This document shows positions 25,562-32,318 of a stretch of 35,338 nucleotides of DNA, piece after piece; position 1 is the stretch's first letter, and each line of letters begins with the position of its first letter. The DNA is from Fervidifonticultor_A octavus_A. GTDB lineage: Bacteria > Sysuimicrobiota > Sysuimicrobiia > Sysuimicrobiales > Humicultoraceae. Below the pieces are notes generated by a model that did not search any database, was not told the origin of the DNA, and worked only from the letters and a program-made list of their open reading frames with translations. The stretch is from the NCBI GenBank assembly GCA_031459655.1, contig JAVKID010000014.1, forward strand, positions 1 through 35,338, in the 5' to 3' direction. The position numbers and the translations under genes were made by a program.

Positions 25562-26305
25562 CTACTGGATCGCCTGCTCCCGGATGACCGTGCCGTAGTG
25601 CCACGCATACCACACCCGACCGCCGAACGCGTTGACGCTCGCCAGCGCGAAGGTCTTGCCGTCGCGCACGAGCCGGTAGGTGAAGAATCCCGGAAACTCC
25701 ACGACCTTCCCGATCCCCACTCCGGGGAACGCCTGAGCGATCCACGCCTGCAGCGCCGCCCGGGCCCTGGCCTCGTCCAGGGGAGGCACCGCCGGGCGGA
25801 TCGGTGCGCCGGGTGCCGGCCGCGCGCCGGGACCTGCTCCCCAACCTGCTGCGCCGGGGCCGTACCCCCAACCCATCATCCCGCCACCCATCATACCCGG
25901 TCCGTGGCCCCGAAATCCGCCGGCCCAGGGCCCGTATTTCGTGTTCCACGTCCCCGGCGGACCCATCTCGGGCGCGACGTTGCCGTTCCACCGGTGGACC
26001 AGGAGTGCGAAGGCGCCCTTGCCGGTGGCCTTCTCCCGGATGACCACGGAGAACACACTGGAGCACTCGATGATCTCGACCGGGACCAGGTCGGGGTTGC
26101 GGTACTGACCGAGGGACTGGCGGGCGCGGGTGACGGCCTGGTCCACTGTGAGCGCGGGCCCGGCCGGCTGGGCACCGACCTGCGCGCCGATGCCGTACAT
26201 CCTGCCCGGCCCGTACATGCCCCTCGGGCCCCACATCTGCGCGAACGCCGGCGTGGCCCCGGTGACCACCACCAGGACGCCCAGGATTGCGATGGCGCGC
26301 ACCAT
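25562..26305 (-). CDS. Secreted PepSY-like protein, Met/Gly-rich
   Basis: This 247-residue exported protein has a clear signal peptide (MVRAIAILGVLVVV, cleavage after AFA about residue 22). Two alpha/beta segments resemble PepSY-type repeats: about 52-115 (VTRARQSLGQY then ALLVHRWNGNV) and about 180-240 (LQAWIAQAFPG then FALASVNAFGG). Between them is a Gly/Met-rich linker with GMMGGGMMGWG. SD AAGGAGG precedes the ATG at 26305. It is first in the minus-strand operon, downstream of the 11-bp repeats. The PepSY call is from the pattern and is tentative. Confidence 0.7.
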   Translation of the reverse strand: MVRAIAILGVLVVVTGATPAFAQMWGPRGMYGPGRMYGIGAQVGAQPAGPALTVDQAVTRARQSLGQYRNPDLVPVEIIECSSVFSVVIREKATGKGAFALLVHRWNGNVAPEMGPPGTWNTKYGPWAGGFRGHGPGMMGGGMMGWGYGPGAAGWGAGPGARPAPGAPIRPAVPPLDEARARAALQAWIAQAFPGVGIGKVVEFPGFFTYRLVRDGKTFALASVNAFGGRVWYAWHYGTVIREQAIQ

Positions 26306-26372
26306 CTCTCCATCCTCCTTTCAGGGCTGGACTTGTGCCGAGTCCTACGCTAACGGGGCGCCGTGGAGGGGT

Positions 26373-26400
26373 CGTGAACCGGTTGTGAATGTGGTGTGAA
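26373..26400 (-). promoter_or_regulatory. Three 11-bp-phased TTCACA-type direct repeats (putative OmpR-family operator)
   Basis: On the minus strand TTCACA (26400-26395), TTCACA (26389-26384) and TTCACG (26378-26373) are separated by exactly 5 bases each, giving an 11-bp period. This is the layout of PhoB/PhoP-type boxes. They start 67 bases upstream of the PepSY-like start codon and are the best candidate binding site for the response regulator encoded in that operon. They also lie about 70-90 bases upstream of the plus-strand amrS start, so could affect both. Confidence 0.6.
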
Positions 26401-26443
26401 CAGAGCGACGGGCGGATGGCGCGGGCCTTCGCGAGAGCCCTGG

Positions 26444-26449
26444 TACAAT
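26444..26449 (+). promoter_or_regulatory. Probable -10 element of amrS
   Basis: TACAAT, one mismatch from consensus, lies 17 bases before the amrS ATG, implying a short leader of about 11 bases containing GGTGGG as a weak ribosome-binding site. No recognisable -35 was seen at 16-18 bases upstream. Confidence 0.5.
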
Positions 26450-26466
26450 AGGGTTGTGGTGGGCCT

Positions 26467-28686
26467 ATGAATCCGGTGACCGGGACCGCTGTGGACCTGG
26501 CCGCAGTCCTCGACGCCAGAACCACCGAGGGGACGCTCTACGAACGCCTCGGCGACGGCAAAGTCCGGTGCGTCGCCTGCGGGCACCGGTGCGTCATCTT
26601 CCCCGGTCGCCGCGGCATCTGCCAGGTGCGCTTCAACGAAGGCGGCACGCTACGCGTGCCGTGGGGCTACGTCGCGGCCCTGCAGTGCGATCCCACGGAG
26701 AAGAAACCCTTCTTCCACCTGGTGCCGGGATCGAAGACGCTGACCTTCGGCATGCTGGGCTGCGACCTGCACTGCCCCTACTGTTTCACGCCGGAGACGC
26801 GGGTCGTCACGAACCGCGGGATCCTGCCGCTCAGCGAGGTGTTTGCCCTGGGCGGAGCGGTCCTGCAGACACGGACGGGCCAGGTCGCCCGCCCCCGAGA
26901 CCTCCGGGCCGTGACGGCCAGCGGACAGTTGAACCCCGTCGTGCAGGTCTTCAGACACCGGTACACTGGAAAGCTCGTCTCGATCAAGCCCCACTATCTT
27001 CCGGCTCTTCGCTGCACCCCCGAGCATCGGGTGTTCGCCACATTGAATCCAGACCGGCGCCCCGAGGAAACTGAGGCGGGCCGGCTGACCGAACGGCACT
27101 ACCTTGCAGTGCCCCGTCGATATCATTTCTCATCGCCGCAGGTGGTAGATGTTGGCAAGGTCCCGGGGCTCATCGTCGAGGGCAGGACCGTCCGATATTC
27201 GCAGGAACACCGTCCTGGTCTCCCGGCCACCATTCCCATGGATGAGCAGTTCGCGCGGCTGCTGGGTTACTACTGCGCAAACGGTTCGATGGCCACGTCC
27301 GGCCGCCGACCCAACAGTCACGGTCTGGTCTTCACGTTCGATCGGCACGAAGCCGGACTGGCCGACGAAACCCGCCGGCTGGTCGCGTCGGTCCTTGGGC
27401 TCCGGGCGTCTCTTCTCAAACGGCCGACCACACTGGCGGTCACCGTCGAGGGGGCCTCGGCTGCCATGCTCTTCAAGTCGCTCTGCGGGGCAGGAGCGAC
27501 TGACAAGCGCGTTCCAGAGGCATTGTTCGACGCGCCTCGCCCGGCGGTCGAGGCCTTCCTGGACGCCTATGCCCGGGGAGACGCGTTTCGGTCCCGGAAC
27601 GGGAAGGTCTCCACGACCACCACGTCTGCAAGTCTGGCCTATGGGGTCGCATGGCTGTGCCTGAAAACCGGCCGCCTGGCTTCCGTCTATGAGCACAGCG
27701 CGGCAACCGAACGGTCGATCGCCGGCCGCAGGGTGAGGCAGGCGCCAAGCCAATACACCATCGTCTGGTACGACAATCCAGGCATCCGGCGACGAGCGGT
27801 GTTGACCGAGGACTTCTACCTCATCCCTATCCGGTCGGTCACGACCGCGGAGTATGACGGGGATGTCTTCAACTTGGAGGTCGAGGGTGAGCACAACTAT
27901 CTTGCGAACTTCACCCTCGTCGCCAACTGCCAGAACTGGCTGACCTCGCAGGCCCTGCGGGACCCCGTCGCCGGCACCATGCCCGACGACGTCACGCCCG
28001 AGCAGCTCGTCGCCCTCGCCCACCGTCACGGCGCGCGGCTCGTCGGCAGTTCGTACAATGAACCGCTGATTACCGCCGAGTGGGCGGTGGACGTGTTCAG
28101 GAAGGCGCGGGAGGCGGGTCTGCGGACCTGCTTCATCAGCAACGGCAACGCGACGCGGGAGGTCCTGACGTTCCTCCGTCCCTGGTGCGACGGGTACAAG
28201 ATCGACCTCAAGACCATGAACCAGAAGGGCTACCGCCAGCTGGGCGGGGTGCTCGACCGTGTGCTGGACACGATCAGGATGGTCTTCGAGTTGGGGTTCT
28301 GGATGGAGATCGTCACGCTGGTGATCCCGGGCTGGAACGATTCAGAGGAGGAACTCAGGGCCGCGGCCGAGTTCATCGCGTCGGTCTCGCCGGACATCCC
28401 CTGGCATGTCACGGCCTTTCACCCCGACTACAAGATGCAGGACTACGACGCCACCTCGGCATCCACGCTGGTGAGGGCGGCCCGCCTCGGACAGGCGGCT
28501 GGCCTGCGCTACGTCTACGCCGGCAACCTCCCTGGACGGGTCGGCGAGTTCGAGTCCACGTTCTGCCCGAACTGCCGCGCGCTGCTCGTCGAGCGCCGGG
28601 GCTACCACGTCCCCCAGAACCACCTGGCGGCGACGGCCGGCCGCTGCCCGCGCTGCGGGTTCCAGATCCCTGGCATCTGGGCGTAG
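26467..28686 (+). CDS. amrS: AmmeMemoRadiSam-system radical SAM enzyme AmrS, interrupted by an in-frame intein
   Basis: The 739-residue precursor contains the AmrS radical SAM protein (357 residues after splicing). Extein features are an N-terminal Cys set (C35, C38, C42, C51), the SAM [4Fe-4S] motif C99-x3-C103-x2-C106, downstream NEPLITAEW and GNATREVL segments, and a C-terminal CPNC and CPRC pair. The motif's third cysteine is the site of the intein: residue 106 is intein Cys1, and the +1 Cys after the intein (CQNWLTSQ) restores the CxxxCxxC on splicing. AmrS is one of three widely conserved genes (with AMMECR1/AmrA and Memo/AmrB) of unsettled function; the other two are not in the window. 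The ATG at 26467 follows a short leader. Confidence 0.9.
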   Translation: MNPVTGTAVDLAAVLDARTTEGTLYERLGDGKVRCVACGHRCVIFPGRRGICQVRFNEGGTLRVPWGYVAALQCDPTEKKPFFHLVPGSKTLTFGMLGCDLHCPYCFTPETRVVTNRGILPLSEVFALGGAVLQTRTGQVARPRDLRAVTASGQLNPVVQVFRHRYTGKLVSIKPHYLPALRCTPEHRVFATLNPDRRPEETEAGRLTERHYLAVPRRYHFSSPQVVDVGKVPGLIVEGRTVRYSQEHRPGLPATIPMDEQFARLLGYYCANGSMATSGRRPNSHGLVFTFDRHEAGLADETRRLVASVLGLRASLLKRPTTLAVTVEGASAAMLFKSLCGAGATDKRVPEALFDAPRPAVEAFLDAYARGDAFRSRNGKVSTTTTSASLAYGVAWLCLKTGRLASVYEHSAATERSIAGRRVRQAPSQYTIVWYDNPGIRRRAVLTEDFYLIPIRSVTTAEYDGDVFNLEVEGEHNYLANFTLVANCQNWLTSQALRDPVAGTMPDDVTPEQLVALAHRHGARLVGSSYNEPLITAEWAVDVFRKAREAGLRTCFISNGNATREVLTFLRPWCDGYKIDLKTMNQKGYRQLGGVLDRVLDTIRMVFELGFWMEIVTLVIPGWNDSEEELRAAAEFIASVSPDIPWHVTAFHPDYKMQDYDATSASTLVRAARLGQAAGLRYVYAGNLPGRVGEFESTFCPNCRALLVERRGYHVPQNHLAATAGRCPRCGFQIPGIWA
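26782..27927 (+). mobile_element. Intein with LAGLIDADG-type homing endonuclease domain, inserted in amrS
   Basis: 382 residues (106-487 of the precursor), from CFTPETRVV (block A, Cys1) to LANFTLVAN before the +1 Cys. Block B has the TxxH (RCTPEHRVF). Block F is VFNLEVEGEHNYLAN. The endonuclease part has LLGYYCANGS (block C) and FLDAYARGDAF (block E). Two departures stand out: the usual penultimate His of block G is Ala (VAN), and the first LAGLIDADG acidic position is Asn. The DNA is visibly less G+C-rich than the flanking exteins, fitting horizontal origin. Splicing is needed to make a complete radical SAM cluster site. Confidence 0.9.
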
Positions 28687-28730
28687 GCCGACACCGGAGA
28701 ACCGGGCTTCGGCAGGAGGGTGGGGCTGCG

Positions 28731-29696
28731 ATGCGCGGCCTGCGGGTGAATGCGGCAGCCCTGATCCTGGTGGTGGCGACGGCGATGCTCTGGACCGGCC
28801 GCAACGCCGCCGCTTGGCGCGGCCCGGGGGGGAGCCAGCCCCACACCATCATCTTCGGTGGACTGACGCGGACCTACCGCACCTACGTTCCCTCTGGCGG
28901 TGCCGGGCCCATGCCGTTGCTCCTGGCGCTGCACGGCGGCGGGGGCAGCGGCGCGGCCATGGAACGCCTGACGCAGGGCGGCCTCAACCGGCTGGCCGAC
29001 CGGGAGCGGTTCGTCGTCGTCTACCCCGACGGGGTGGACCGCCACTGGAACGACGGCCGCGGCATTCAGGCCTACCGCGCCCACCGGGAAGATCTCGACG
29101 ACGTGGGGTTCATCGCAGCCCTCATCGGACGTGTGGCGCAGTCGGTCCCGATCGACGAGCGCCGCGTCTACGCCACCGGGATCTCCAACGGCGGTCTGAT
29201 GGCCTTCCGCCTGGCCAGGGAACTTGCCGACCGTGTCGCGGCGATCGCCCTGGTGGCAACCTCGATGTCGGAGCCACTGGCGCAGATGCCCGGCCCGGCC
29301 AGGGCGATCTCGGTGCTGCTCATGCCCGGCACACAGGATCCCCTGGTCCCCTGGAGCGGGGGCGAGATCGGCTTCCCGGGACGGCTGAAGGTCGGGAGAG
29401 TGATCTCGGTGCCGGAGACGATCCGCCTCTGGGCGGCGCACAACGACTGCCCACCCACCGCGACCGTGACCTGGGAACCCGATCGGGATCCGCAGGACGG
29501 CACGCGCGTGCGCCGCGAGGCCTACAGGCCGTGCCGGGACGGGACGGAGGTCGTCCTCTATGCCATTGAAGGCGGCGGGCACACCTGGCCCGGCGGCTGG
29601 CAGTATCTGCCGCAGCGGATCGTCGGCAGGACGAGCCGGGACATCGACGCCAACGAGGTGATCTGGACCTTCCTCAGGCGCCACAGGGTGAGGTAG
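28731..29696 (+). CDS. Secreted PHB-depolymerase/feruloyl-esterase-like hydrolase (LpqC family)
   Basis: This 321-residue alpha/beta hydrolase is exported (signal peptide about 1-28). It has an HGGGGSG oxyanion-hole motif near 69, nucleophile elbow GISNG with S152, a candidate acid in GTQDPLVPW and the catalytic His in GGGHTWPGG. Members hydrolyse polyhydroxyalkanoates, feruloyl or acetyl-xylan esters. The ATG at 28731 has GGCAGGAGGG upstream; the longer open frame before it is shadow. It follows amrS by 44 bases and converges on the GH1 gene, hinting at plant-polymer use. Confidence 0.87.
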   Translation: MRGLRVNAAALILVVATAMLWTGRNAAAWRGPGGSQPHTIIFGGLTRTYRTYVPSGGAGPMPLLLALHGGGGSGAAMERLTQGGLNRLADRERFVVVYPDGVDRHWNDGRGIQAYRAHREDLDDVGFIAALIGRVAQSVPIDERRVYATGISNGGLMAFRLARELADRVAAIALVATSMSEPLAQMPGPARAISVLLMPGTQDPLVPWSGGEIGFPGRLKVGRVISVPETIRLWAAHNDCPPTATVTWEPDRDPQDGTRVRREAYRPCRDGTEVVLYAIEGGGHTWPGGWQYLPQRIVGRTSRDIDANEVIWTFLRRHRVR

Positions 29697-29714
29697 CCTG
29701 CAGCCGTCGGATCT

Positions 29715-31010
29715 TCAGAGGAGCGCGTTGCGTCGGCAGATCTCCCCGTAGAGCGCCGCACTCGGCCGCGCCGTGCGGACTTGCGTGGCCGGATCGAGCG
29801 CATACAGGCCGAACCGCAGGCTCCAGCCTTCAGCCCATTCGAAGTTGTCCACGATCGACCAGTGGTAGTAGCCGCGGACAGCGCACCCCTCCTCGATGGC
29901 CTGGTGCACCCGGCGAAGATGCTCCACGATGAACCCCGGCCGCAGGTCGTCATCCGCGTCGGGCAGACCGTTCTCGGTGACGTAGACGGGCAGGCCGTAC
30001 CGACGCACGCTCCGCAGCACCGCCAGCAGGCCGTCGGGGTAGACCTCGCTGTAGCCGCCGTCGCTGACCACCGCACCGGGCGCCGGCTCGTCCCGGATGA
30101 ACAGGTGCCGTAGCCGGCGCAGGTCGAAGGCGGCGCGGCTGCGCGTGTAGTAGTTCACGCCGATGTAGTCCATCGTGCCGGCCGCGTCGGGGATGCGGAC
30201 GGTCAGCCCGAGCGGGGTCGTCAGGCGGCCGGTGACGAGGGCGTTCAGGTACATCCAGTTGGTGGCCTCGTCGAGCCGGCCGGCCAGCCACCGGTCGAGC
30301 GGCGACCGAGGGTTGGCCGGCTGCGCGGGGCGCAGGTAGGCGGCAAGACCGACCCGGGCCTCGGGCTGCGCCCGGTGGATCGCGTGATAGGCCGCGGCGT
30401 GGGCGCGCACCGACCGGACCAGACCCCGCGCCAGGTCCACCAGGCTCGTCCGGCCCGGCGCGAATCGTCCCAGGACGTAGGCGCTGACGAGGTGGCCCAC
30501 CGGTTCATTCAACGTCACCCAGAAGTCCACCAGGGGCCGACCGCCGAAGGACGCGCCCGCTGCAGCGCGGACGAACCGCCCGGCGTACGCGGCGAAGGCA
30601 GGCACGATGCCGTCCCACAGCCAGCCGCCGCGCTCGGCGACCCACCGGGGGAGGGTGAAGTGGTTGAGGGTGACCAGGGGCTCCATCCCGCGCTCTCGTA
30701 GGGCGCGCAGCATCTCCAGGTAGCGCATCTCCGCCCATGCGTCCCAGGCGCCTTCCCGCGGCTCCAGCCGGCTCCACTCCACCGAAAGCCGTGCCGCGTT
30801 CTGGTGCAGGCCGGCCATGCGATCGAAGTCCTCTTCGGCGCGACGCCACCAGTCGCAGGCGAGGCCCGAGCGGTCGCCATTCCTGATCCGCCCTGGCTGC
30901 TGTTCCCACTCCCACCAGTCGCTGGCGGTATTGTTCCCCTCGACCTGATAGGCACTGGTCGCCGTCCCCCAACGGAAGTCGTCGGGAAACCGCACGGTGT
31001 GGGCTGCCAT
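29715..31010 (-). CDS. Glycoside hydrolase family 1 beta-glycosidase
   Basis: This 431-residue GH1 enzyme has the acid/base Glu in TLNEP (E169), the nucleophile Glu in YVTENG (E346), the N-terminal FRWGTATSAYQVEG signature and the C-terminal WSIVDNFEWAEGW aglycone-site segment. It hydrolyses terminal beta-glucosides or beta-galactosides in the cytoplasm (no signal peptide). The ATG at 31010 is chosen with GAGGGA upstream; residues further upstream are not homologous. With galT, galK and the sugar permeases it suggests a galactoside or beta-glucoside diet. Confidence 0.94.
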   Translation of the reverse strand: MAAHTVRFPDDFRWGTATSAYQVEGNNTASDWWEWEQQPGRIRNGDRSGLACDWWRRAEEDFDRMAGLHQNAARLSVEWSRLEPREGAWDAWAEMRYLEMLRALRERGMEPLVTLNHFTLPRWVAERGGWLWDGIVPAFAAYAGRFVRAAAGASFGGRPLVDFWVTLNEPVGHLVSAYVLGRFAPGRTSLVDLARGLVRSVRAHAAAYHAIHRAQPEARVGLAAYLRPAQPANPRSPLDRWLAGRLDEATNWMYLNALVTGRLTTPLGLTVRIPDAAGTMDYIGVNYYTRSRAAFDLRRLRHLFIRDEPAPGAVVSDGGYSEVYPDGLLAVLRSVRRYGLPVYVTENGLPDADDDLRPGFIVEHLRRVHQAIEEGCAVRGYYHWSIVDNFEWAEGWSLRFGLYALDPATQVRTARPSAALYGEICRRNALL

Positions 31011-31062
31011 GAGACGTCCCTCAACGGTATAGTACAGGTATGGCTGTAACTGGAGGGCATCG
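31011..31062. promoter_or_regulatory. Compact divergent promoter region with overlapping -10 boxes
   Basis: Only 52 bases separate the divergent GH1 and HicB/DinB-like start codons. TATAGT (31028-31033, plus) and TACTAT (31034-31029, minus) overlap in the same stretch and give plausible leaders of about 23 and 12 bases. No matching -35 was recognised on either strand. Confidence 0.35.
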
Positions 31063-31851
31063 GTGCACCAGGTCCTGCTGCTCGTGGAGGCCGCCGGGGA
31101 TCCGATGGTAAGCGCGCGGCAGACCACCTACTCCGCCTCGCTCGAGGTCGGGCACGACGGCTGGTGCACCGTCTGGATCGCGGAGTTGCCGGGCCTGTTC
31201 GTCAACATGTCTTCAGAGCGGGCCGCGCTGCGCGCCCTCCCCGAAGCCGTCACCGCGTACCTCCAGTGGCTGGAGTCCCACGGGGAGCTGTCCGATCCAC
31301 CGAGGCGGATCGCCGTGAAGGTCACGGAACGCCATCGGGTACCGGTGCGCCTGCGGTGGGGAGGGTACGCGGCGCTGCACGGCTTCGAACGGTCCCCGGT
31401 CACCCCGGAGGACCTGGTGCGCTGCATGCGCCTGATGGGCGACATGCGGGCCGACACCCTGCGGCTGCTGGAGGGGCTGCCGAGGGCGGCCCTGGACTGG
31501 AGCCGGCCCGGGCAGACACGGACGATCAAAGAGCACCTGCTGCACGTGGCCTCCAGCGAGCGCGGCTACCTGGAACGGCTGCGCCTGGGCCCGCTGCCGG
31601 CGGTGGGCCGGGTCAGGCATCCGGTGGAACGGCTCACCCGCGCGCGGGTGACGGTGAGCTGGCGGCTGATGCGGCTGACCCCGGAGGAACGTACCCGGGT
31701 GGTGAAGACCGACGGCGAGTGGTGGAGCCTGGGGAAGGTCCTCCGCCGCCTGCTCTACCACGAGCGCTACCACATCCGCTCTGTGGCCCGCATCCTCCGG
31801 TACCACGGCTCGGCCGTGCCGGACGGCCTGGGCGGCTGGCCCCGCTACTGA
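31063..31851 (+). CDS. Fusion of HicB-like and DinB-like domains
   Basis: This 262-residue protein has an N-terminal part (about 15-75) resembling HicB/UPF0150 antitoxin-like domains: YSASLEVGHDGWCTVWIAELPGL, then AALRALPEAVTAYLQW. The C-terminal part (about 120-250) resembles the DinB/DUF four-helix bundle with three candidate metal-binding histidines (EHLLHVASSE and LLYHERYHIRS). The GTG at 31063 has GGAGGG six bases upstream. No toxin (HicA) gene is adjacent. The arrangement resembles a metal-dependent thiol transferase or stress protein with an RNase-H-like partner domain, but the function is unknown. It converges on nrfH with a 7-base overlap of 3' ends. Confidence 0.65.
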   Translation: MHQVLLLVEAAGDPMVSARQTTYSASLEVGHDGWCTVWIAELPGLFVNMSSERAALRALPEAVTAYLQWLESHGELSDPPRRIAVKVTERHRVPVRLRWGGYAALHGFERSPVTPEDLVRCMRLMGDMRADTLRLLEGLPRAALDWSRPGQTRTIKEHLLHVASSERGYLERLRLGPLPAVGRVRHPVERLTRARVTVSWRLMRLTPEERTRVVKTDGEWWSLGKVLRRLLYHERYHIRSVARILRYHGSAVPDGLGGWPRY

Positions 31852-32309
31852 CGTCCCGCAGCCGCTTGGAACCCGTGGCCGACCCCCCGATGGCAGTCGA
31901 AGCAGAACTTCACGGGCTCGGCGTCCGGGGGCTGGACGTGCATGATCACCCCCTCGTGGCATCCCTGGCAGTTGGCCTGGAGGACGCGCTGGTTGGCCGT
32001 CCTGATCCGGATCACCTGCACGTCCTCGAAGGTGAAGGCGTAGGAGTGGAAGAACCCGTTGCGGGCCTTTGAGAGGTACCTGGCGGGGGCGGCGCCGGGA
32101 ACGTGGCACTCGTTGCAGGTCACGGTCCGGTGGGTCGCCACGGTCCACGCGTCATAGCTGTCGCGCATGATGTGGCAGTTGGCGCAGGCCGCCGGATCGT
32201 CGAGCAGGTACGAGTACCCCTTCCCGTAGACAAAGGTGTAGGCGCCGAGCCCGACCACCAGGCCGGCCAGCGCGGTCAGGGCGAGGCCGAGCAGGCTCCA
32301 GGCGCGCAC
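31845..32309 (-). CDS. nrfH: Cytochrome c nitrite reductase small subunit NrfH (tetraheme quinol dehydrogenase)
   Basis: This 154-residue membrane-anchored cytochrome has a TM at about 6-28 and four CxxCH heme sites: C42-H46, C65-H69, C114-H118 and C136-H140. Met48 follows the first site as in the NrfH/NapC family. It takes electrons from menaquinol and passes them to NrfA. The start is GTG at 32309, 9 bases after the nrfA stop. Gene order here is nrfA then nrfH, opposite to the common nrfHA order. Confidence 0.94.
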   Translation of the reverse strand: MRAWSLLGLALTALAGLVVGLGAYTFVYGKGYSYLLDDPAACANCHIMRDSYDAWTVATHRTVTCNECHVPGAAPARYLSKARNGFFHSYAFTFEDVQVIRIRTANQRVLQANCQGCHEGVIMHVQPPDAEPVKFCFDCHRGVGHGFQAAAGRQ

Positions 32310-32318
32310 GGCGGCCGG

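Noticed and set aside
25119..26525. A long open frame upstream of and in frame with the cupredoxin
   Set aside because: Upstream of the ATG at 25118 the sequence is Arg/Gly-rich and overlaps the SHOCT and PepSY-like genes; the ribosome-binding site at 25127-25131 supports the short form.
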